NCBI GenBank assembly: GCA_018064165.1
Contig: JAGOZV010000033.1
Location: forward strand, 1-5,167
DNA: 5,167 nt
Source of the DNA: Candidatus Saccharimonadota bacterium
GTDB taxonomy: Bacteria > Patescibacteriota > Saccharimonadia > Saccharimonadales > Saccharimonadaceae
Reading direction: 5' to 3'
Shown: positions 1 to 5,167 of the stretch, piece after piece
Numbering within the stretch: the stretch's first letter is position 1
Layout: the number at the start of each line of letters is the position of its first letter
Translations under genes and position numbers: made by a program
Notes under the pieces: model-generated
What the model was told of the DNA's origin: nothing
The model's database searches: none
The model's input: the letters and a program-made list of their open reading frames with translations, nothing else

Positions 1-1077
1 GTGAAGATCAGTCCGCTGATCGTCAGCACCCACTACCGTGGAAAACTGGGAATCGGAAGCATGCTGCTCAAGCACGCCGAAGACTTCGCCCGCAACCTCG
101 GTGCTCGACAGCTGTACTGCACCGTCGCGTCGCCGAACCAGAAGGCGCTTCAGTTCTTCCTCCGGAAGGGCTTCCGCATCACTGGAACGGCAAAGGATCA
201 CTACAAGCACGGTGTCGACGAGCATATGCTGTACAAGCAGCTGGTCGATGAGGCGGGTTTCGACTCGCCTAACGTGTCGGTGATTCCTTTCGACGAGGAA
301 AAGCACGCCAATGGCGCGCGAGACCTCATCCTGTCGCAGATGAGCGATGTCTTCCGCGGTGTGGACGACGACTGGGTTGACGCTCTGTTTGCCGGCTACA
401 AGCGGAAGGAACTCGGCGACGTGAACGCCAAGTTCAAGATCATCTTCACCGCTGAATGCGGTGGCGAGGTGGTCGGCATCGCTGGTGCTACCCCTAAGAA
501 GGGTCAGCCCATCAAGCTGATGCCACTCGTGGCGAAGTCGGAGGCTGCGTTCGAAGCGCTCGTCATCGACCTTCAGGGGCTGCTGTTGGACTACGGTCAC
601 AAGCTGTACGTCCACTTGGTTCCTGAACCGTGGCAGGTCGCCTGTCTCCAGCGTCACGGCTGGACGCTCGAAGGCGTGTTCCCGGGAGGGTACGCGCCGA
701 ACAGCGTCGTGCAGCAGTGGGGGCTGAACTTCAACAAGGAAGGAGCAACCGTGCGTAAGATGCGCATCAAGCGTCCGTATTTCGACGCGATCATGTCAGG
801 TCGCAAGACCCTGGAGGTTCGTGTCGGGTACGACAACATTAAGCGGCTGAAGGCTGGCGAGTTGTTACAGCTCGAGACCGGTCACACGTCCGGCGTGGTG
901 CGGATCAAGTCGATCCGCGTCTACGACAACTTCGCTGACATGTTGGCAACCGAACCGTGGCGCGAGATCGTGCCGCAGGTCAACGACCAGACGGCTGCCC
1001 TCCGGCTTCTGCGCGAGATTTACCCCTCGCACAAGGAGCGCCTTGGTGTCCACGTCATCGAGGTCGAGAAGCAGTAG
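1..1077 (+). CDS. GNAT acetyltransferase / degenerate GNAT-like module / ASCH-domain fusion protein, 5'-truncated
   Basis: Open from the window edge to TAG at 1075-1077 (358 codons visible). The GTG at position 1 is probably an internal Val: the reading begins at the core GNAT strand, so the roughly 60-70 N-terminal residues of the fold are missing. Residues 1-82 hold the GNAT core, with an acetyl-CoA loop YRGKLGIGS (12-20, one residue longer than the usual RGxGIG spacing) and the late motif N46...FFLRKGF (52-58). Residues about 92-246 resemble a second GNAT fold (GGEVVGIAG at 154-162, LQRHGW at 216-221) but have no RxxGxG loop, so it is probably non-catalytic. Residues 254-358 are an ASCH domain with SGRKTLEVR (266-274) and a C-terminal IYP...VIEVE pattern (340-356). 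Some ASCH proteins (E. coli YqfB) hydrolyse N4-acetylcytidine and others bind RNA; the substrate here is unknown. It is GC-rich, unlike everything downstream, which suggests foreign origin or a chimeric join. Domain calls are firm, function is not. Confidence 0.85.
   Translation: MKISPLIVSTHYRGKLGIGSMLLKHAEDFARNLGARQLYCTVASPNQKALQFFLRKGFRITGTAKDHYKHGVDEHMLYKQLVDEAGFDSPNVSVIPFDEEKHANGARDLILSQMSDVFRGVDDDWVDALFAGYKRKELGDVNAKFKIIFTAECGGEVVGIAGATPKKGQPIKLMPLVAKSEAAFEALVIDLQGLLLDYGHKLYVHLVPEPWQVACLQRHGWTLEGVFPGGYAPNSVVQQWGLNFNKEGATVRKMRIKRPYFDAIMSGRKTLEVRVGYDNIKRLKAGELLQLETGHTSGVVRIKSIRVYDNFADMLATEPWREIVPQVNDQTAALRLLREIYPSHKERLGVHVIEVEKQ
738..753 (+). promoter_or_regulatory. Candidate internal Shine-Dalgarno and GTG start in front of the ASCH domain
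   Basis: Inside the fusion gene, GGAAGGAG (738-745) stands 5 bases before an in-frame GTG (751-753, codon 251). The ASCH domain begins within three residues of this codon (M254). Translation from here would give a free 108-residue ASCH protein ending at 1077. The motif may also be a relic of a once separate ASCH gene, or chance, because the same bases encode NKEGAT in the linker. Seen directly: the motif, the frame and the domain boundary. Inferred: use as a start. Confidence 0.4.
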
Positions 1078-1086
1078 GAACAACAC

Positions 1087-1101
1087 GGGATTCGCAATCC
1101 C
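1087..1101 (+). other. Short hairpin just after the first gene's stop
   Basis: GGGATT (1087-1092) and AATCCC (1096-1101) form a perfect 6-bp stem with a CGC loop, 9 bases after the TAG stop. No T-tract follows, so it is not a stand-alone terminator. It could protect the 3' end of the mRNA or belong to the structured RNA downstream. It resembles a tRNA T-arm only superficially. Confidence 0.4.
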
Positions 1102-1137
1102 TAGAGAGGTATATTTCTGAATAATGCGAGTGACTTG

Positions 1138-1190
1138 GGCTAGTGTCACTGATACCTGTTTAAGGTATCGAACAACTAGCCTGTTTTTCT
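1138..1190 (+). terminator. Compound hairpin with T-tract, likely intrinsic terminator of the fusion gene
   Basis: An outer stem GGCTAGT (1138-1144) / ACTAGCC (1175-1181) of 7 bp encloses an inner stem GATACCT (1151-1157) / AGGTATC (1163-1169) of 7 bp with the loop GTTTA. The two are separated by an asymmetric internal loop (1145-1150 and 1170-1174). TGTTTTTCT follows immediately at 1182-1190. A G/C-closed stem running straight into a T-tract is the classical Rho-independent layout. It lies about 60 bases after the stop at 1077 and ends the GC-rich transcription unit. Bases 1145-1150 can also pair with 1129-1134, giving a competing or pseudoknotted fold that is reported separately. Confidence 0.7.
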
Positions 1191-1346
1191 TTGAAAATTA
1201 TACTATACCACAATAGGTTCGGTAATCATCCTGAAGCCCCTGCCAAGAATGAATGGTACTCGCAATAAGCTCATCTTTGTATATTTCCTGATTAAGCTTT
1301 AACTTCTACTTTAATCAATTATGTTTTAATTTTAATCTAGTAAGCA

Positions 1347-1362
1347 TATAATTAATTGTATT
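1347..1362 (+). promoter_or_regulatory. Promoter -10 box TATAAT abutting the ATPase start; near-leaderless transcript likely
   Basis: A perfect TATAAT (1347-1352) lies 10 bases before the ATG at 1363. A start site 6-9 bases after the box would leave a 5' leader of only about 2-5 bases. No Shine-Dalgarno-like purine run precedes the ATG. At the expected distance upstream (about 1324-1329) there is only TTTTAA, a poor -35 match, within a very AT-rich stretch that could act as an UP-like element. The -10 is convincing by sequence; the transcription start is inferred. Confidence 0.55.
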
Positions 1363-4113
1363 ATGAATAAAAATATATCAAAAAAGCTTCCCTCTTATCG
1401 TTTGTCGGTTTATGAAAATTTTAATACACTTAAAACATCTAAACTAGGTTTAACTAATAAAGAAGCAAGCAAGCGCCTTGAAGAAGATGGCGCCAATACG
1501 TTCGCTGTTAGTAAAAAGATTTCGCCCATAAAGCAGTATTTCAAACAATACAAAGATGCCATGATTATACTGCTAGTGGCCAGTGCTACAATTTCTTTAT
1601 TTTTAGGAGATTCTCGTACAGCTATTGTACTTCTTTGTTTAATTATTTTTAATACATTTATTGGCTTTTTCCAGGAATATCGATCTGAAAGAACTATGCA
1701 AGCTTTAGCGCATCTTGTTAGCCCAGTTGCTCATGTTTTTAGAAATGGCAACCTAACCGAAATTGATTCCACGTTTCTTGTTGTAGGAGATGTCGTTAGC
1801 TTATCTGAAGGAGACAGTGTTCCTGCGGATGTTCGATTGGTCGAGACTACTAATTTTAGCACCAATGATTTTTCTTTAACTGGTGAAAGCGATCCTACAC
1901 GCAAATTTACCCATTCTATCAAAGGTTCTGTGCCAATGGCTAACAGGCACAATATTGCCTATATGGGGACCACCGTAGCGACGGGAAATGCATTTGGCAT
2001 AGTTATTGCCATCGGCTCTAATACAGAGCTAGGTAGGATTGCGCTATTAAGTCAAAATGCTCCAGAGTCGCAAAGTCCTCTTCAACATGAAATAAGTTCA
2101 ATTGCGTCTACTGTGACATACGGCGTATTGGGGTTGACTTTTATTTTACTTATTTTGTCTATTGCCTATGATTTGCCATTTAAAGAAGCTTTATTGTTTG
2201 CTATCGGTTTTGCTAGCGCGTTAATTCCCCAAGGTTTACCCGCCGAAGTTAATACTTCACTCGCTACTGCAGCCGGAAAATTAGCAAAAGCAAATGTTCT
2301 AGTTAAGAAATTAAGTTCTGTTGAATCTCTTGGCGCTGCTCAGGTTATATGTACCGACAAAACAGGTACGTTAACAAAAAATGAAATGACAGTAGTAAGT
2401 TTTGTTAGCGCTGGCACTTCATATGAGGTAACAGGAACTGGCTATTTGCCTCAGGGTACTTTTCTTCATGATGGTAAAAAAATATTAAAAGATGCTATGC
2501 CTAAGATTCGTGATTTTCTATTAATAGGAGTTTATGCTAGTAACGCACGAATTGAAGCTCCAGACGATCATTCTAAAGAATGGTATTGTATTGGCGACCC
2601 AACCGAAGGTTCACTTATTGTAGTGGCTAAAAAGGCAGACATCAATACAGGAGATGAAAATCAGCCTGTTGAAATTAAAGAATTGCCTTTTGACTCTTTC
2701 CGTAAAATTATGACTTCTATACGTAAATTTCCCGATAATTCTATAGTTGCTTATGTCAAAGGTGCACCTGAAAATGTTTTAGCAAAATGTACGCATATTA
2801 AAGTTGGTGATGTTGTACGCAGAATAACAGAAAAGGACAAAGAGGAGTTCTTGCAAGAAAACACTGTTCGTGCCAATAAAGCGCTCCGTAATTTAGCTTT
2901 TGCTACACGGAAATTGTCAGCTGAAGAAGTTAAGCAAGGGACTATGGACGATATTGAATCGGATTTAGTCCTACAGGGCTTGGTGAGTATGGTTGATCCG
3001 TTACGAGAGTCTGTTCCAGAAGCAATGATTTCGGCAAGACGTGCACATATTGCCATAAATATTGTTACGGGTGATTTCGCTCCAACAGCACTGGCTATTG
3101 CCAAACAAGCTAAAGTTGTTGCCAATGATAAAGATTTGATTGTTATTTCCGGTGAAGAATTGGCAACAATGCCAGACGACGAAGTACTAAAGCAAACATT
3201 AAAAGGAGGCACAATTTTTAGTCGAGTTAGCCCAGAGGATAAAATGCGAATTGTTGGCTTAGTAAGAGATGCCGGGAAGGTTGTAGCAGTAACCGGAGAT
3301 GGTGTAAATGATGCACCAGCTCTTAAGCACGCAACTATAGGTGTTGCTATGGGTATAACAGGAACAGACGTGGCTAAAGAAGCTTCGGAAATAGTTTTGC
3401 TAGACGACAGTTTTTCTTCATTAATTGCTTCGGTACGAGAAGGGCGAACCATATTCGCTAATATCAAAAAAGGTGTGTTAAGCTGTTTTACTTCTAATAT
3501 GGCCGAAATGTTCATCAATTTGATAAGCCTGACGCTGTTTGCACTACTTGGTATGCCACTAGCATTAAATGTTTTACAAATTCTTGCTGTTGACTTGCTT
3601 GCCGAGGTCTTTCCTATCGCAGCGCTAGGAGCCGACAAAGAAGAGGGCGAAACAATTAATGAAAGACCTCGTCAGCTTAATGAGCATATTTTAAATAAAC
3701 GAAATACATTAGGTGTTATGTTTACAGGATTCTTAATAGGAATTTTAGCAATTTCTAATTATGTTTTATATTTTGTACGACACGATATTGATCCTATAAC
3801 TGCCTCGGTTGGTGCCGTTGCTAGTGCTACAACAATGACTTATATAACTCTTGTTATTTGCCAATTACTAAATATTATTCAAAGAAGATCAGTAAATGGG
3901 ATATTTACTAGATACCAATTACAGAATTATCGTTTTTGGCTTGCGGTAACTTTATCGATAGGAATAGTTTTTGCTATAACGTACGTTCCAGCTGTAAGCT
4001 ATTTCTTTAATAGCGGCCCAATTCAAGCAATAGATTGGCTGTTCATTTTAATAAGTGCAATAATTTTTGTAACAATGAAAGAATCTATTCGCCATCTTCA
4101 AAAAAAGTCTTGA
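1363..4113 (+). CDS. P2-type cation-transporting ATPase
   Basis: Complete at 916 residues, the usual length for P2 ATPases. It is a membrane pump that uses ATP through a phospho-aspartate intermediate to move cations. All catalytic parts are present: an N-terminal cation-ATPase domain (about 12-80), actuator TGES (173-176), phosphorylation loop DKTGT with Asp332, nucleotide-domain KGAPE (466-470), DPLR (545-548), TGD (569-571), and hinge GDGVND (645-650). Ten membrane segments can be read at about 66-81, 86-103, 252-269, 274-297, 706-730, 734-757, 781-804, 818-838, 857-877 and 889-904. The ion site is unusual: helix 4 has PQGLPAE (289-295, Gln290 for the usual Glu), and helix 6 has D744, A747 and E748 where the sarcoplasmic Ca2+ pump SERCA has N, T and D. 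Transport specificity is therefore not assigned. ATG 1363 is chosen because the frame has a stop at 1333 and no other standard start between. Family certain, ion unknown. Confidence 0.97.
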   Translation: MNKNISKKLPSYRLSVYENFNTLKTSKLGLTNKEASKRLEEDGANTFAVSKKISPIKQYFKQYKDAMIILLVASATISLFLGDSRTAIVLLCLIIFNTFIGFFQEYRSERTMQALAHLVSPVAHVFRNGNLTEIDSTFLVVGDVVSLSEGDSVPADVRLVETTNFSTNDFSLTGESDPTRKFTHSIKGSVPMANRHNIAYMGTTVATGNAFGIVIAIGSNTELGRIALLSQNAPESQSPLQHEISSIASTVTYGVLGLTFILLILSIAYDLPFKEALLFAIGFASALIPQGLPAEVNTSLATAAGKLAKANVLVKKLSSVESLGAAQVICTDKTGTLTKNEMTVVSFVSAGTSYEVTGTGYLPQGTFLHDGKKILKDAMPKIRDFLLIGVYASNARIEAPDDHSKEWYCIGDPTEGSLIVVAKKADINTGDENQPVEIKELPFDSFRKIMTSIRKFPDNSIVAYVKGAPENVLAKCTHIKVGDVVRRITEKDKEEFLQENTVRANKALRNLAFATRKLSAEEVKQGTMDDIESDLVLQGLVSMVDPLRESVPEAMISARRAHIAINIVTGDFAPTALAIAKQAKVVANDKDLIVISGEELATMPDDEVLKQTLKGGTIFSRVSPEDKMRIVGLVRDAGKVVAVTGDGVNDAPALKHATIGVAMGITGTDVAKEASEIVLLDDSFSSLIASVREGRTIFANIKKGVLSCFTSNMAEMFINLISLTLFALLGMPLALNVLQILAVDLLAEVFPIAALGADKEEGETINERPRQLNEHILNKRNTLGVMFTGFLIGILAISNYVLYFVRHDIDPITASVGAVASATTMTYITLVICQLLNIIQRRSVNGIFTRYQLQNYRFWLAVTLSIGIVFAITYVPAVSYFFNSGPIQAIDWLFILISAIIFVTMKESIRHLQKKS

Positions 4114-4115
4114 AT

Positions 4116-4146
4116 TATAATTGTTTAGTTGCTAAACTAAATAATT
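4116..4146 (+). promoter_or_regulatory. Palindromic MarR-type operator overlapping the marR promoter
   Basis: In the 33-base gap before marR, TTTAGTT (4124-4130) and AACTAAA (4135-4141) form a perfect inverted repeat around GCTA. The symmetry extends to 4119-4146 with 11 of 12 arm positions matching (the exception is G4123/T4142) and ends at the GTG start. A TATAAT (4116-4121) overlaps its left edge. Alternatively, TTGAAT (4110-4115) and TAAACT (4133-4138), 17 bases apart, would place the start site at or near the GTG. Either way a bound dimer would block RNA polymerase. MarR dimers typically bind palindromes of this size near their own promoters. Autoregulation is inferred. No T-tract follows, so it is not a terminator for the ATPase gene. 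Confidence 0.7.
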
Positions 4147-4638
4147 GTGAATAGAAAAAATAGTACAGAAAAAATAATACATAACTTCCGAGCAATTAGA
4201 AGATTGGTCTCTAGTGGCAATCGTACTGCTCAAAAAGAATACGGGGTTACAATGGCACAGGCCTCCCTACTTTTACTATTACTGCATGAAGGCAAAATGA
4301 CTATGGGCGATATAGCAAAAGACCTTGGCATTTCAAAAGGTGCCGTAACCCAACTTCTGAATTCATTGATTGAAAAAGAATTGTTGGAAAAAGTTCAAGA
4401 CGATCAAGATAAGCGAATATTTTACATTTCACTATCTAAAAAAGGTGTAAAACATTTTAAGCACGTTAAAAAGCATGGTGGCAAAAAAGCTTTAAAATTA
4501 TTTGATATACTAACCGACGAAGAAATTATTCAGTTCGAGATTATTACTTCAAAACTAGCCCAAGAATTCAATAAGAGTACTGATGACTGCTTAGTGCAGA
4601 CTAGCACGCGAAAACAAAAGGATAATAAAAAATGCTAA
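4147..4638 (+). CDS. MarR-family winged-helix transcriptional regulator
   Basis: Complete at 163 residues, slightly longer than a typical MarR protein because of a Lys-rich tail. The order is a dimerisation helix (about 7-30), the DNA-binding lobe MTMGDIAKDLGIS (51-63), the recognition helix SKGAVTQLLNSLIEKELL (63-80), and the beta-wing DDQDKRIFYISLSKKG (85-100) with the conserved Asp88 and Arg90 of the family's DxR motif. The C-terminal helices (about 123-142) complete the dimer interface. Such proteins usually repress efflux or stress genes and release DNA on binding a small ligand or on oxidation. There are two cysteines, C148 and the terminal C163; a thiol-sensing role is only a possibility. 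GTG 4147 is chosen because a stop lies in frame at 4138 and the next Met (residue 36) would lose the first helix. It has no Shine-Dalgarno sequence and sits directly behind a palindrome. The downstream ABC gene overlaps its last 7 bases, making that exporter the likely target. Confidence 0.93.
   Translation: MNRKNSTEKIIHNFRAIRRLVSSGNRTAQKEYGVTMAQASLLLLLLHEGKMTMGDIAKDLGISKGAVTQLLNSLIEKELLEKVQDDQDKRIFYISLSKKGVKHFKHVKKHGGKKALKLFDILTDEEIIQFEIITSKLAQEFNKSTDDCLVQTSTRKQKDNKKC
4617..4634 (+). promoter_or_regulatory. Shine-Dalgarno site and start of the ABC exporter gene, inside the marR end
   Basis: AAAGGA (4617-4622) lies 9 bases before ATG 4632-4634. The start overlaps the marR stop (TAA 4636-4638), so the two genes share 7 bases, which supports translational coupling. 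The clear Shine-Dalgarno contrasts with its absence at the ATPase and marR starts. It also settles the start of this gene, which has no stop codon in the window. Confidence 0.8.
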
Positions 4639-5167
4639 AATTATTTAAATACTTAAAACCGTATATTTGGTTAATTGTTCCATTAATTATACTTATATAC
4701 CTTCAAGTTATGGCCAATTTAAGCCTGCCAGATTTGATGGCAAAAATAGTAGATAACGGAATAATCGGTGGCGATATGAATGCCATAATTAAAAATGGTC
4801 TTATTATGCTTGGCGTTACTTTAGGTGGTGGTGTTGCAGCAGTGGGTGTTGGGTTTTTATCCGCTCGCACCGCTACAGGGTTTGCACGAGATGTGCGCCA
4901 AAAGGTTTTTAAGAAGGTAGAGGGTTTTTCCATTGTTGAGTTTAATAAATTTTCTACCGCTTCTTTAATTACTCGTTCAACTAACGACATCCAGCAAATT
5001 CAATCGACTACATTAATGATTTTACGGCTTGTAATAATGGCACCATTAATGGCAATTGGGGGTCTGCAAAAAGCAATGGAAAACGCACCAGACTTAAGTT
5101 GGATTATTGCAGTAGCCGTAGTTTCTTTATTGGTCGTAATAATTGTACTTTTTGTAGCGGCGCTACC
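4632..5167 (+). CDS. ABC exporter half-transporter (permease-ATPase type), 3'-truncated
   Basis: My reading from ATG 4632 gives 178 codons with no stop before the window ends. It starts MLKLFKYLKPYIWLIV, the usual opening of type IV ABC exporters (MsbA/LmrA-like). Only part of the membrane domain is visible: TM1 at about 12-32 followed by SLPDLMAKIVDNGI (31-44), TM2 at about 55-77, the coupling-helix region EFNKFSTASLITRSTNDIQQIQ (103-124) with its conserved S/T-R-x-x-N-D pattern, TM3 at about 127-146 and TM4 at about 156-178. The Walker A, signature and Walker B motifs should lie beyond 5167 if the gene is intact. In many bacteria a MarR gene precedes two such half-transporters that form a heterodimeric multidrug pump, so a second exporter gene downstream is a reasonable prediction. 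The substrate cannot be told from the sequence. The overlap with marR indicates one operon under its control. Confidence 0.93.
   Translation, partial: MLKLFKYLKPYIWLIVPLIILIYLQVMANLSLPDLMAKIVDNGIIGGDMNAIIKNGLIMLGVTLGGGVAAVGVGFLSARTATGFARDVRQKVFKKVEGFSIVEFNKFSTASLITRSTNDIQQIQSTTLMILRLVIMAPLMAIGGLQKAMENAPDLSWIIAVAVVSLLVVIIVLFVAAL

Noticed and set aside
1083..1105. tRNA 3' end or attachment site, because CGGGATTCGCAATCCCT resembles a T-arm
   Set aside because: Read as a T-arm, the loop TTCGCAA has C where A58 is required, the pair next to the loop is A-T rather than the invariant G-C, and the outer pair is C-T. No acceptor, anticodon or D arm fits upstream.
865..1149. 94-codon minus-strand frame over the ASCH domain and the gap
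   Set aside because: It is mostly antisense to conserved ASCH coding, has no start signal and crosses the terminator hairpin.
1191..1219. Promoter TTGAAA with TAGGTT at 17-base spacing
   Set aside because: The -10 matches only three of six positions and lies about 145 bases before the ATPase. The TATAAT at 1347 is a far better candidate.
1078..1225. Integron attC site after a cassette-like GNAT gene
   Set aside because: No RYYYAAC and matching GTTRRRY pair flanks the gap; the nearest, GTTCGGT at 1217, breaks the consensus. The hairpins are better explained by a terminator.
1249..1302. 17-codon ORF reading MNGTRNKLIFVYFLIKL
   Set aside because: It has no Shine-Dalgarno and no convincing promoter, and it is too short to separate from chance in an AT-rich spacer.
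2751..3638. 295-codon open frame on the minus strand inside the ATPase
   Set aside because: It is antisense to the P- and N-domain coding of a clearly intact ATPase, Ser/Thr-rich with no recognisable fold, and a typical shadow frame.
4119..4146. Terminator between the ATPase and marR
   Set aside because: The palindrome is AU-rich and is followed by GTGAATAG with no T-tract. An operator explains it better.

Overview
The window holds two parts of very different base composition, both read on the + strand. The left part (1-1077) is GC-rich: I hand-counted 75% G/C at third codon positions over the first 40 codons. It carries the 3' portion of one gene, a GNAT acetyltransferase fused through a second, degenerate GNAT-like module to a C-terminal ASCH domain. 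The right part (1363-5167) is AT-rich (20% G/C at third positions over the first 40 codons of the ATPase). It carries a complete P2-type cation-pumping ATPase, a MarR-family regulator, and the 5' part of an ABC exporter half-transporter that runs off the window.

The 285-base gap between the parts (1078-1362) holds a small hairpin just after the first stop codon, a strong compound hairpin followed by a T-tract that looks like an intrinsic terminator, and an AT-rich stretch ending in a TATAAT box 10 bases before the ATPase ATG. I see nothing supportable in 1191-1340. The terminator region can also fold as a pseudoknot.

The right part reads as a membrane-transport and efflux block. The ATPase stands alone with its own promoter. 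After a 33-base gap, a near-perfect 28-base palindrome sits directly against the GTG start of marR and overlaps possible promoter elements, which suggests autoregulation. The ABC exporter overlaps the end of marR by 7 bases and has its own Shine-Dalgarno sequence, so marR and the exporter form one operon, most likely for drug or toxic-compound export under MarR control. The ATPase and marR starts lack Shine-Dalgarno sequences and have -10-like boxes close upstream, suggesting leaderless or near-leaderless transcripts. The internal operon gene has a normal one.

The organism is a bacterium using the standard code: TGA ends the ATPase, which argues against codes 4 and 25. AT-rich coding, apparent leaderless starts and the gene set would fit a Patescibacteria (for example Saccharibacteria-like) genome or a low-GC Firmicute. 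This is a low-confidence impression and not a homology result. The composition break means the first gene was either acquired laterally or joined by assembly error. I find no clear proof of a wholly new system. The points most worth checking are the domain fusion with its internal start, the pseudoknot-capable RNA element, the unusual ion-site residues of the ATPase, and the leaderless and operator architecture.
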